A stretch of 64,000 nucleotides of DNA from Neopestalotiopsis rosae (Eukaryota; Ascomycota; Sordariomycetes; Amphisphaeriales; Sporocadaceae). The DNA is taken from the NCBI GenBank assembly GCA_023078685.1, contig JALGAS010000004.1, positions 5,766,001-5,830,000 on the forward strand, in the 5' to 3' direction. Below the pieces are notes generated by a model that did not search any database, was not told the DNA's origin, and worked only from the letters and a program-made list of their open reading frames with translations. Shown here piece by piece: positions 33,093 to 43,622 of the stretch. The position numbers were made by a program, and so were the translations under genes. Each line of letters starts with the position of its first letter. Positions within the stretch are counted from its first letter, which is position 1.

Positions 33093-35200
33093 ATGGAGGC
33101 AGCCTCTGCTCGCGCCGCGGCAAGGGACCGCTGGGGAGAGATGGGATTTCCTACCCCCTCAAAGTTGCAGCGCTTCATCTCGTCGGCCTGTAGTCCCGAG
33201 AACTATGAGCCAAATCTGGCCCTGAACCTGGAGATTTCCGACTTGATCAACAGCAAGAAGGGCAGCGCGCCCCGTGAGGCGGCCGTTGCCATCGTCGGCT
33301 ACATCAACCACCGAAACACCAATGTGGCCATGTTGGCTCTGAATCTGCTCGACATTTGCGTCAAGAACTGTGGCTATCCTTTCCACCTGCAAATCAGCAC
33401 CAAGGAGTTCCTCAATGAGCTCGTCAGACGGTTCCCCGAGAGACCTCCGATCCGACCAACCCGCGTTCAAGCCAAGATCTTGGAAGCCATTGAGGAGTGG
33501 AGGAGTACGATATGCGAGACGAGTCGGTACAAGGAGGACTTGGGCTTCATTCGGGACATGCACAGGCTGCTCAGCTACAAGGGCTACACCTTTCCTGAAG
33601 TGCGCAGGGATGATGCTGCAGTGCTCAATCCCAGTGATGTAAGTGAAGAAGGGAAAGGGGTTCATTCATGTCGTGATACTGACCTGCTGCAATAGAATCT
33701 CAAGTCTGCTGAGGAAATGGCCGAGGAGGAAAAGGAGGCGCAGTCGGCCAAGCTTCAAGAACTGATCCGTCGCGGAACCCCCGAAGACCTACGCGAGGCA
33801 AATAAACTCATGAAAGTCATGGCTGGATACGACACAAGATCCAAGACTGACTACCGCGCAAAGGCTGCTGAAGAAGTCGGCAAGATCCAGGCCAAGGCTA
33901 GGCTTCTCGAGGAGAGGCTAGATGCCTTCAAGCCTGGCGACAAACTGGAAGAGGGCGATGTCTTTGAAGAGCTCGCAGCAGCCTTGTCCAGCGCGCAACC
34001 CAAAATCCAAAAGATGTGTGAAGAAGAATCGGAAGATCACGAGGCCGTTGCCAAGTTGCTCGAAATCAACGACAGCATTCACCGCACTGTCGAGAGGTGG
34101 AAGCTGCTGAAAAAGGGAGATGTTGAAGGTGCTGCTAATATCGCCAAGGGCGCCCCGATACCGTCGCTCCAGAGCTCCGCAAAGGCAGGAAGTAGCAGTT
34201 CTGCTGCAAATGAACTGTCATTGATTGACTTTGATGGCGATTCCTCTGCGGCGAATGGCTCAAGCAACGCAGGACCCAGCTCGCAGAGCAGCGGGCTGGA
34301 GAATGATCTGCTCGGACTCTCCATGAGCGACAGTGGCAGTTTTGGTCAGGCAGGGGGCATATCGCTGGGCTTTGGTGCCAACACCAGTAAGTATTCGCAG
34401 ATCCTATGCCGTAACGACCTGTATACTAACAAGAATAGACGTCCCTGGTCTTTTGTCATCAACGACACAAAACTCGACGGCAACCGGTGTTCCTACAATG
34501 ACCACTTCTCCTCCACCTCAATCCTTTACCCCCTTTGCAGCTTTCAGTTCAGCGCCTTCAGCTTCTCAATCTAATACCCCACAGCCATCGATCATGTCTG
34601 CCTTTGCACCTCCCAAGTCTGCAACACCTGCCAACGATCCATTTGCTTCTTTGGCATCTTCGCAATTCTCCTCCAAGCCGGCAACTCCCAAGCCAGCGGC
34701 GCCTGCCCCTGTCGCCTCTCATGATGATGACGAATGGTCCTTTTCCTCGGCGCTCCCCAGTGAGACTCCTGCACTGCCAAAAGAACATTCTGCCTCAGTG
34801 AAGGAAGGGCAGCTCAAGGTTGACATGAAGGCTGCCAGGTCCCCTCAAGGACCTAATGCGATCGCCTTGTCTTTTGCATTCTCTAACACTACCTCCAACC
34901 AGCCCATTAGCGATTTGCACTTCGAGCTTGCTGTGACCAAGGTAAGGCGATTGCAACACACTGAATTCATCTTTTGCTGACACTACATTCTAGGGCTATG
35001 AACTGCAAGTCCAACCTCAGACTGGTCGCAACCTGGGTCCCAATCAGAGATATGGTGTTACGCAGACCATGCAAGTATGGCACGCAGGTGACAGGTCGAA
35101 GAAGGTGGAGAGCATCAAACTGCGGTGGAGGGTCAGCTACAAGTTGGGTACCGAGGTCAAGAGCGAGGTTGGTAGCATTCCCGAGTTTGGTCTCGCATAG
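33093..35200 (+). CDS. ARF-binding clathrin adaptor GGA (VHS-GAT-GAE)
   Basis: Monomeric clathrin adaptor that sorts cargo from the trans-Golgi to endosomes. Four exons: 33093-33638, 33696-34386, 34439-34941 and 34994-35200, about 648 aa. The VHS domain covers residues about 10-150 (LQRFISSACSPENYEP; INHRNTNVAMLALNLLDICVKNCGYPFH). The GAT domain (residues about 185-330) has the ARF-binding helices (AEEEKEAQSAKLQELIRRG; PEDLREANKLMKVMAGYD). A Ser/Pro-rich hinge follows. The last two exons encode the GAE ear, ending in a WRVSYKLG strand and a short C-terminus. Intron 2 has a TACTAAC branch site (about 34424). The final 69-codon exon lies in a different frame from exon 3; the join at AAG|GGC gives the expected GYELQVQPQTGR strand. 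ATG 33093 is placed to give MEAASARAAARDRWGE. Confidence 0.92.
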
Positions 35201-35668
35201 TTGAAAGAAGTTTCCTGCGGGTGATAGACGGGAGAGTGGGAAATGGCACCAAAAGAAACTTGACAATCAAGCTAGAACGAGGTAAAAGATGAAGATTAAG
35301 ATTCTGAAATACTACTATACTGCCAAGGCGCTTCTTAGGATCATTAAGCATTCTGGTGACTGCCGAATAATCATGCATACCAATTCTTAAAACCCAATAA
35401 TGTGAGAGGAATATATTTGGTCTTATTATCTTTATGATTGTACACGGCGTAAACGCGTCTAGAGTCATTTACCTCCCCAGTCTTCTTTTCTTGATATTGT
35501 ACATCTAAAGCGTCCAGTGTTTCCCTCGACATCTTTTTGCAGCGTAATGTAAACTACTGGTACAAAGTGACCTCCTGGATTTCTAATTTTATTGCACGGC
35601 TGGACTGTAACACTGACGCAGTCCCATGCTTTGATAACTTTGAATGATTCACATGTTGCAACAACACT
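35201..35668. other. convergent 3' flanks of GGA and mitochondrial IF2
   Basis: 470 bp of AT-rich sequence between two convergent gene ends. No coding frame is seen. Confidence 0.5.
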
Positions 35669-38600
35669 TTACAACATGCGCTGGGTTGAGATCTCTTCGA
35701 CCGCCTGGATCTGATCGCCCACTTCCATGTCCTGGAATAACTCGAAGCCGATACCGCACTCTGTGCCCTTGCGGGCCTCGTCGATATCCTTCTTGACGTG
35801 CTTGAGGGACTCGAGCTTGCCTAAAGGAGAAGAACGTCAGCATTTCTATTTTGTTGTTTTCAGCATCACTGGAAGAACTTACCCTCATAAATCTTCTCGC
35901 CTCCCCTCATCACCCTGAACAAGTGGTTTCGTCCCACCTGTCCATTGCGAATCCTGCAGCCCGCGATATTCTTGTACTCACGTCCCTTGATGTTGATGGG
36001 GAAGATTTGCAGAACCTCGGCCTCACCGACGACCTTGTACGAGAGGTCGACGCCCAGGAATCCGCTCATGTGCTTCCGGACGTCGTCGGTCAGGTGGTAG
36101 ATGACGTTGTGGTCGAGAATCTTGACGCCGGCCTTTTCGGCTTGGCGCTTGATGAGGCCCGAGATGGGCAGGTTAAAGTTAACCAGGACGGCGTTGGACG
36201 TGGCTGCCTGCTCCACATCGCTCTCGGTGATGGCGCCGGGCGCCGACGTGAGGAGGCGGGGCCGGACCTCGTTGGAGCCAATCTCTTGGATCGCGAGGCA
36301 CACGGCTTCCACGGAGCCGTGGACGTCACCCTTGATCATGAAATTGACCATTTTGGCGCCGTCAACCTCATCAAGAGGGGCCACTTCTTGAGTACCCCAG
36401 TTACCGTCGGGACGTTTGTACTTGCCCTTTTCGGCAGCCTTCTCTTCGCGTCGTTGTTCGCTCAACTGCTTGCGCTGTTCTGAAATCTGCACTTGAGCAG
36501 CAGCATCTTGCTCACGCGCACGAAGATCCTCGCGGTATTTCGCTGCCGAGCGCACTTGCCGTTCATCGGCGCCTTGGATAACCTGATCTCCCGCAGCGGG
36601 CAAGTCACGCCAGCCGAGAATCTCGACTGGTGTTCCAGGAGGTGCTTCTTTGATTTCTTGTCCTGCTTCGTTCCTCAAATGACGAATCTTGGCATAGGTG
36701 GTCCCAGCAACAATAAAGTCACCCGGTCGTAGTGTACCCCGTTTCACCAAGATCGTGGCGACTTTGCCGATTGGCTTGAGACTGCTCTCCAGAATCCATC
36801 CTTCGCCAGGACCGTCAATTTCGGCACGCATATCCAGGATTTCAGACAGGGTAAGAATGTTCTCCTCGAGATCATCCATACCTTGGCCCGTCTTTCCAGA
36901 CACGCAAACGACTTGTACGTCACCTCCAAAGTCTTCAATCTCTACTCCATGGCTGGCCAGGTCAGCTTTTACACGATCGATCTGAGCTCCGTCCTTGTCA
37001 ATTTTGTTGATCGCAACAATAATGGGTACATTGGAACCCTTGGCGTGCTTGATGGCTTCAAGTGTCTGAGGCTTGACACTATCGTCGGCTGCTACGACCA
37101 AAACGACAATATCCGTCACATTTGCGCCGCGCTGACGCATGCTCAGGAAGGCAGCGTGGCCTGGAGTGTCCAAGAAGGTGATTTGCTTGCCGCTGGACAT
37201 GCTGACTGAAAAGGCACCAATGTGCTGGGTAATACCGCCGTGTTCGCCAGCCGCGACAGAGGATTTTCGCAGAAAGTCGAGAAGAGTTGTCTTTCCATGA
37301 TCGACGTGGCCCATGATGGTTACTACTGGAGGGCGCGGAGGCAATACGGAAACATCCTCCGGAAGCGGGCGAGGTTTGAGATCCTTCTCCTCGCCGCTTT
37401 CCACTGTGGGCTCGAATCCGTACTCTTGGGCGACAAGAGCTGCTGTTTCGCCAGCCATCACACTGTCCAATGCTACACCTTCAAAACCTAGCTCTGCTAA
37501 CTGATCGAGGAATAGACCCTTCTCGATTTTTAGTGCAGCAGCAAGATTGGAGATGCTGATGAGCTCCGGAAGCACGATTGGAATTGGTCCAGCCCTCTCG
37601 GCTTCGCGCTTAGCTTTACGTTCTTTTCTTAGCTTTCGCTGGTCCGTATACTCTTCGTAGTCATCATAGTCATCGTCCTCTTCCTCCTCAAATCTTGAGC
37701 TTCTTCCACCACGCTTCTTGGCGGCTGGTTTACGATCTTGTCCACGATCAATTTCAAACTTATCATTTCGTTTTGAATCTTGGCGCCGAGGTTTCCGATC
37801 TCCGTGAGCTTGCGAGGTCGGTGCTGCCGGAGCTGGTTCCCTTATTTCATCGACTTGGGGCTGATCGCGCACTCGTGGTTGTCTTTCGAACGTCTGTGAG
37901 GGAGGTTGTTCTGCATTTCTAGTGGGCGGTCGACTTCTCTGTCGATCAAAGGGCCTCGACTCCGACGGCTGACGCTGCTGTGGTTTGTCAAAGTCCTTGC
38001 CCCAATCATCAAGTGGTCCTGTGCGGCTCGGCTTTTGTGGACCGGCCTTTTCTGCCATTGACCAAAAGTCGGATTGACCTGCACTACCAGGCTGCTGTCG
38101 TCTTGTCAAAGAGTTCCACGAGCCGCTGGCAGTAGAGGAAGCATTCTGAGGAGAGCTGTTGCTGGAAGTTGGGGCTGGCCGTGTTGTAGTATTGCGCGGT
38201 GGCTCAGTAGTCTTTTGGCCAGAAAATGAGCTTGGACCCCATCCATCCCCAGACAGCCCTGTCTCTTGTTTCTTTGGCGTGTCTCGCGTGGTCGTTTTTC
38301 GGATCTGCGAGAAGGGTGTCGGGTGTTTTCTGTCCTGCGAGAAGGGCGTCGAGTGTTTCTTGTCCTGTGAGAATGGCGTCGAGTGTTTCCTGTCGTGTGG
38401 GAAGGGCGTCGAGTGTTTTCGATCATTTGGGAACGCAGGTTTCGATTTGTGAGCAAAAGGCGATGGGTGGTTCACGGGCCTTGGCATGGCAGCCGCCTCT
38501 GTTTTCACAAAATCATTGATCTTCTCCTGCCTTTGAGGATTCCAAGTATGCCTGAACCCTTGACCAGGTTTCGGGGCCGCCGCGGCTGCTCGTTCGTCTT

Positions 38601-38975
38601 CGACCCGTTTCGCCTCGGCCCTCGCGGCTGCCATGCGTTGTCGCGCCTCTATCTCGTGTGGTAATAATGCACTGGCCGAGGCGTCTACGGGCTTGCCGGT
38701 GGGAATGTTGCCAGCTCCAGCCGCTGTCGAGGCCGGAGCTGGAGGTGTCGTATTGGACTGGGGCGGCGCATTAGCAAACAGAGGTTTCCCCCAGTTTGCA
38801 CGACTTGCTGTGCTGGAGAGAGACCTCCATTGGGGGAGTCGAGACTGCTGCCGCGACAGTCGATGTTGGCAGAACATGCAGACCGAAGGACTACGCTGTT
38901 ACTTGTACATTAGCAGAGTTTGGGTGACAATTGACAGTAAAGAAGCTTTACCTCGCTTAATCCTCTTCTTAGCAT
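35669..38975 (-). CDS. IFM1: mitochondrial translation initiation factor IF-2
   Basis: GTPase that brings initiator tRNA to the mitochondrial ribosome. Three exons on the minus strand: a 24-nt exon 38975-38952, then 38895-35883, then 35820-35669, about 1062 aa. The N-terminus (MLRRGLSE|RSPSVCMFCQHRLSRQQ) is basic and suits mitochondrial import. Residues about 50-420 are Pro/Ser/Arg/Lys-rich, including four 10-residue repeats of the DRKHSTPFSQ type. The IF2 N-domain then precedes the G domain, with GHVDHGKTT (G1), FLDTPGHAAF (G3) and NKID (G4), followed by domains II-IV (GTLRPGDFIVAGTTYAKIRHL; GDVHGSVEA; VGEAEVLQIF) and a short last exon ending ISTQRML. The first exon rests on splice signals and frame; an alternative start is ATG 38877. 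It is longer than yeast Ifm1 (676 aa) because of the N-terminal extension. Confidence 0.9.
38311..38430 (-). repeat. coding minisatellite, four 30-nt units in IF2
   Basis: Four consecutive units of exactly 30 nt (38311-38340, 38341-38370, 38371-38400, 38401-38430) with partial units on both sides. They encode a 10-residue repeat of the consensus D-R-K-H-S-T-P-F-S-Q in the N-terminal linker of IF2. Units differ at only a few bases each, so they are fairly recent or are kept similar by slippage and conversion. Confidence 0.85.
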
Positions 38976-39465
38976 CTTTGAATTGCCCGTCGCCAGGTGC
39001 TTTGCGACATTGGAGAAGCTCGGAAATAGATCGTAGCAGAGCTTCAGCCACTCAAATCTACCACTGCAGAAATGCTGTCCCACGCCACGATATGCATCGA
39101 CGTCAAGAAAAATTAGTGGGACCCGGTCGGTCCATTTTAGATACAGTGGGGCCGTCTAATGGAATCAACGGGCCACCGGCCAAGACGCGCGACCCGACCC
39201 CTGAAATGGAAAAGACTCGAATCCAATGCCTACCCAGTGCCCAGTTCCTAGTTGATCACTAAGCTGCGAAATAGGCCACATGTAAGGAGTGAAGGAGCTT
39301 CAGCCACAATATCTCTTTTTCTTACAATCAATTTTCAATTTTCTTTTCCTCGACAAGTGAAACCTTACTCAGGTTTCACTCTGAGAGTGGCTTTCTCAGT
39401 ATAACTCTTGCCTCTCAAAGTCAATTCAGTTGCAAGACAGTCACTCGTTTCGAAGCACAACCAAC
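38976..39465. promoter_or_regulatory. shared upstream region of IF2 and membrane protein genes
   Basis: A 490-bp divergent spacer. A CT/TTTTC-rich stretch near 39310-39350 lies about 120 bp before the plus-strand start. The 38633-39262 open frame crosses into IF2 and has no coding support. Confidence 0.45.
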
Positions 39466-40497
39466 ATGGTCAAGCAACGGAAAGGCGTCAAGTTCGCCGT
39501 CCCCAAGAAGAAGCAGGGCACTGGGCCGCCGGTTCCGTTCAAGGCGCCGCCCGAGGTCCTGCAGCCTCTCATTGAGACGCTGGATGAGAAGCACATATAC
39601 ATAATCCATGTGGACAACAAACCCGTGGACTTGAAGCGCAAGGTCTTTCTCGTGCCCGTGTTGATGAACCTGGCCATTGTGGCCCTTTTCGCATGGCGCA
39701 TGTGGGTGATCCTGCCGTGGTACCTGCGCGTGCTCACCTCGACGCTGGGCTACGCCAATGAGACCACCCTCATCGCCGCCGAGATGGAGTATGACGAGCT
39801 GGTGCCCGAGGTCATTAGGCGCACCGGCCAGTTCATGTTCGACTTGATGCTCTACGTATTTGTCTGGCCTTGGCCCTACGAGTTCGCCTTAGGTCAGAAG
39901 CACGCCAACCCTCTGGCGTGGCGCTGGAACGCGGGATTCAGGGAAAAGGAGATTGTGGTCCGACGGAGCAGGGGCTGGGACACGGTTGTGACGGATGTCA
40001 TCAATGACAAGAATTCCAAGGACGTCTTCATGTCCTTGGTCGGCATCGCCACGTCTTCCATGTTGATTAACGACAAGACGGGCTACCTCCTTATGAACAA
40101 GGAGTGGAACCTAGACTGGGGTGTCATGATTGATGCCACCACCATGGTCGACAAGAAGATGGCAGCGGTTGAGGCTTTCAGGCTCGTTGTCCTAGTCCAT
40201 TCGCCAGAGTATGGCTGGATGGTTGTTGATCACAAGTTGAACGAAGGTGCTGCCGAGGACGAGAGGAGGAAACAAGTCTTCCAGTTCAGAGACGCGCTGA
40301 CGGCACTCGGCAAGGAGGATCTCTTCTTCCGATGGATCGAGATTGTGCAGTTCGAATCGTCCCAGCCTGGCGGCTTCAGTGCAGAGAGGCAGGAAACGGT
40401 TGCTCAGCAGATCAGGGACTTGTTTCAAAAGGACGGCGTCGACTTTGACCAGCTTTGGAAGGAGAGCGTAGGCACAGAGGGAATTGCAGGCATGTAA
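39466..40497 (+). CDS. conserved fungal membrane protein, unknown function
   Basis: Protein of 343 aa, one exon, widely conserved in filamentous fungi as far as I recall, with no assigned function that I know. The start is basic (MVKQRKGVKFAVPKKKQG). One strong hydrophobic segment is at residues about 60-90 (VFLVPVLMNLAIVALFAW), and a second is at about 127-146 (FMFDLMLYVFVWPWPYEF), giving two membrane passes, after which residues 150-343 are soluble. The soluble part contains WNAGFREKEIVVRRSRGWD, a conserved-looking GYLLMNKEWNLDWGVM segment and a helical C-terminus. ATG 39466 is chosen because it begins the basic N-terminus; the frame is open upstream without an ATG. Location in the ER or Golgi is a guess from the topology only. 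Confidence 0.7.
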   Translation: MVKQRKGVKFAVPKKKQGTGPPVPFKAPPEVLQPLIETLDEKHIYIIHVDNKPVDLKRKVFLVPVLMNLAIVALFAWRMWVILPWYLRVLTSTLGYANETTLIAAEMEYDELVPEVIRRTGQFMFDLMLYVFVWPWPYEFALGQKHANPLAWRWNAGFREKEIVVRRSRGWDTVVTDVINDKNSKDVFMSLVGIATSSMLINDKTGYLLMNKEWNLDWGVMIDATTMVDKKMAAVEAFRLVVLVHSPEYGWMVVDHKLNEGAAEDERRKQVFQFRDALTALGKEDLFFRWIEIVQFESSQPGGFSAERQETVAQQIRDLFQKDGVDFDQLWKESVGTEGIAGM

Positions 40498-40816
40498 ACG
40501 CTTGAATCCTTGTTTACAATCGCTTCAAGGCTTTGGGCGGTACTGCTATTCTCACTTGAGCCGTACATCTACTGCAGCGCATGAGCTAGTTTTAATAGAA
40601 GGGAAGACCCTCATCTTGAGGGTTGAACACAGTCACAAGAACGACGATACCTCGCCACTTCATGGAATCAGGATCGACATATGACAGCACATTTGTCCAC
40701 GGTGGTATGTATTCGGCTTCGGTACGGTGGTCTGGTGATATTTGTGAAAATATCAACTCGGGTGTGAACTTCGCCTCGTGTTGTGACTAAAAACTCTGAA
40801 GCAATCTGGGTTGAAT
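40498..40816. other. convergent 3' flanks
   Basis: A 320-bp spacer between the ends of the membrane protein gene (plus) and the PP28-type gene (minus). No coding frame is seen. Confidence 0.5.
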
Positions 40817-41717
40817 TTATTTCTTGCCCTTCTTAGCAGGCTTGCCCATAGCAGCTTCTCGTTTCTTTGCCTCCTTTGCCTCAATCTCCTTTCTTCGGTC
40901 GGCTTCCTGAGCCTCCCTTTCCTCCTTCTCAGCCTACATTTGAATGGTTCAATTAGTTTAATGGATCAAAGATAGGGGTGGCCGGGAAAACACTGACTTG
41001 CTTGCGGGCGGCTTCGGCCTCACGCCTTTCCCGGATGACCTTCAGACGGGCCAAATCGGCCTTGGCCTCGTCCGTCTTGCCAGCCTCGTGCAACTTGCGA
41101 TATCTCTCCTTGGCCTGTGCAGCCTCCATGGACTCGCGCTCCTTGCGGCTCATGCCGGCGGTGGATGTCGATGTGGTCAGCTTCTTCACGGCCTCGGTAA
41201 CCTCCTCGACGGGCCTCGGGGCCTTGGCCATGTTTCTGGCAGCCTTGGAGTGGTTCGGGTTTGCGGGCATGTCGTCGTCGTCGCTCTCTTCCGAGTCAGA
41301 TGGGAGGTCGCCAACTTGCACAACGCCTTTGTTCTTCTTCGCGACGGCAGCAGCCTTCTGTGCAGCCTTTTGCTTCTTGCGCTCTTCTCTGGTCAGCTCG
41401 GTGGGGGCTGCCTTGGATGGGCCAGCATCGTCAGAGTCCTCCTCTGAGGAATCCTCATCAGAGTCTTCCTCGGATGAATCGTCCGAGTCTTCCTGTTTGT
41501 CGGCGCTCCACATGCTAACTTCATTACCGTCGGCATCGAGGGGTCTCAAGTCGCGAGAAAAGTGGTGACCACCTGAGAAGAAAAATCAGTTTTGACGAAA
41601 TCGCGAGATTGTTTAGAACTTTGCTGTTGATCACGTACCACCTCTGGTGAACTTCTTGAATTTTCCACCGCGACCGCGAGCAGCGCCGCCGGCTTTGCCT
41701 CCTGGTCCGCCAGCCAT
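40817..41717 (-). CDS. PP28/PDAP1-type casein kinase substrate phosphoprotein
   Basis: Protein of about 256 aa from three exons on the minus strand: 41717-41639, 41572-40998 and 40933-40817. The start [27 protein letters not shown], followed by [17 protein letters not shown], is the conserved N-terminal region of the 28-kDa heat- and acid-stable phosphoprotein family. The centre is an acidic Ser/Asp/Glu block ([20 protein letters not shown]), with many sites fitting casein kinase 2. The C-terminal half is the PP28 domain ([50 protein letters not shown]) and ends in a Lys-rich tail (KPAKKGKK). The molecular role in fungi is not known; the mammalian protein binds PDGF and is linked to translation. 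The short exons at both ends are supported by splice signals and by the family match. Confidence 0.88.
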
Positions 41718-42547
41718 GGCTGTGAGTGCGATTGAGGTTTGCTGGTTTGATGGAGGGGTTCGCTGGATTGCGGGGTGACGTCGAGGGGCGTCGATAGGCG
41801 AGATAGGCAACTATGTAGGACGAAGGATCCTGTTTCCACTGAAGGCCAGTTGGATTTTGATGCGAGATGATCGAGTACCTGCGATGGGTGTCTAATGTGC
41901 TGTCGATGGCACTATGTACCTACTGTGCAAAGAAATCGAGGCAGAGAGACTCCACGAGACCTGGCGCAAGAAAATGGAAAAGAGTCACAGATAGAAGCAG
42001 AATGGCGGGGTCATCATAGCAGGTTAATTTGCAATTGGTTGGCTCACGTTGGGCGTCCCTGGCAACTTTTGGCCCACCCGCCTATGACATGCGCTATGGA
42101 GCCTGTGGCTTCTTCTACAAGTTAGCCAATCAGAGTGCCATGATTTCTTTCTCTGCCTTCTGGAAAAACATGTCACTGCATTTTAGGGGTCTGCAATGCG
42201 ACTTCTGTGTACGAAAATGTTTAGGATGAGCTTATGCAAATTTGTTTAATAGATGGGCGTCACGCAAAGATATCGTAGATTTCCCCTTCACATACCATGG
42301 CCAATGTATTGTAATCAAGGGTGAGGAGATGCGCATCCAGAAGTAAATGCTGTTGAGTCCAAAAGTATGAAAATACCTGAGGCTTGGCACATTGCATACT
42401 CTGTACACATGTCAAGTCGGGTGCAATGATTGACGTCTGGTGCGAGCGACCCTCAGGTAGGTACGTACCTTCCGTCAGACCGTTTATCGATAGCAGGAAG
42501 AATATTGCTCCCTTCCACGAAAAACAGCGCGGCGGGCCAAAGTGGGG
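41718..42547. other. intergenic, no gene seen
   Basis: 830 bp upstream of the PP28-type gene. It contains the 12-bp palindrome AGGTACGTACCT at 42459-42470. No supported open frame. Confidence 0.45.
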
Positions 42548-43622
42548 CGGTCTCCCTTAGTGTGCACTGGATTTGCCAATATCTTTGCGGCTCGCGAATT
42601 TGGCATCTTGGACTTTCTCTTTCCCTTTTTTCCTCATCATAAAACAAAGACAATCCTTCATATTCACTCTGGCTTTCGTCAATATCAATGGCAGGTCTTG
42701 GAGGGGAAATTGGAGGAGAGAGGAAGCTTTTGATCGAATTCTTACCCTCTGGTCTGTTGCGGTTCTGCCGCCGTCGGATCCCAGAGAAATTTTTTGTTCG
42801 AGACATGCCAAAATTTGACGATACTGTGCGCGTGATATTATGACTTGCTTGGGATGACTCGCTTTGTAATTCATGGTCTATGCACTGCGCCAACCATGTA
42901 AGCTCTTGCAATTGATGGTGATACTCTGACTCACATGTTCCAAGTGGGCAATGATCGGGTCTGGGGATTGCCCAGAGTCGCGCATTTTGGACCCATCGCT
43001 AGCAGCTAATGCAGTCCGTTTGACTGTAAATTTAAACATCACGGGAGCGGTCTCCCTTAGTGTGCACTGGATTACCCAATATCTTTGCGGCTCGCGAATC
43101 CTGTCATCTTACACTTTCTCACTGAATTTGTTCCTCATCATAATGTGTAGACGTCCTTCATATTCACTCTGGCTTTCGTCAATATCAATGGCAGGTCTTG
43201 GAGGGGAAATTGGAGGAGAGAGGAAGCTTTTGATCGAATTCTTACCCTCTGGTCTGTTGCGGTTCTGCCGCCGTCGGATCCCAGAGAAATTTTTTGTTCG
43301 AGACATGCCAAAATTTGACGATACTGTGCGCGTGATATTATGACTTGCTTGGGATGACTCGCTTTGTAATTCATGGTCTATGCACTGCGCCAACCATGTA
43401 AGCTCTTGCAATTGATGGTGATACTCTGACTCACATGTTCCAAGTGGGCATCGGGTCTGGGGATTGCCCAGAGTCGCGCATTTTGGACCCATCGCTAGCA
43501 GCTAATGCAGTCCGTTTGACTGTAAATTTAAACATCACGGGAGGGCTCAGCCTTACCCAAAGGGCAGGTCCTGTCATCTACACCTTTCTCACTGAATTTG
43601 TTATCGCATATGTGTAGCGTCG
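42548..43622. repeat. tandem 500-bp units (two full, one partial)
   Basis: Unit 1 (42548-43047, 500 nt) and unit 2 (43048-43543, 496 nt) are direct repeats; a third partial, diverged unit follows to about 43622. Both units start CGGTCTCCCTTAGTGTGC. The block from about 42658 to 42950 is identical by eye to 43154-43450 (about 297 bp). Differences are concentrated near the left end of each unit, plus a 4-base deletion in unit 2 near 43451. The copies show no scatter of C-to-T changes, so either they are recent or repeat-induced point mutation did not act on them. The right end of unit 1 (ATTTAAACATCACGGGAG) recurs at the end of unit 2, showing that the third unit once continued. Confidence 0.85.
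42557..43492 (-). pseudogene. duplicated degraded frame, possibly retrotransposon gag-derived
   Basis: On the minus strand both tandem units carry the same open frame (42453-42911 and 43109-43492). The shared peptide has an LAQCIDHELQ segment, then a Ser/Arg/Asn-rich linker, then PAIDID. This order resembles the C-terminal part of gag proteins of fungal Ty3/gypsy elements (a 'LAxRIDxRL' helix, a variable basic linker, then 'PMDID' before the zinc knuckle). No zinc knuckle, protease or reverse transcriptase sequence is seen nearby, so at most this is a small remnant. The start codons are not convincing. An unrelated small fungal protein is the alternative. Confidence 0.35.

Noticed and set aside
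38633..39262. 209-codon plus-strand frame across the start of IF2
   Set aside because: It is antisense to the IF2 N-terminus and has no coding character beyond it.
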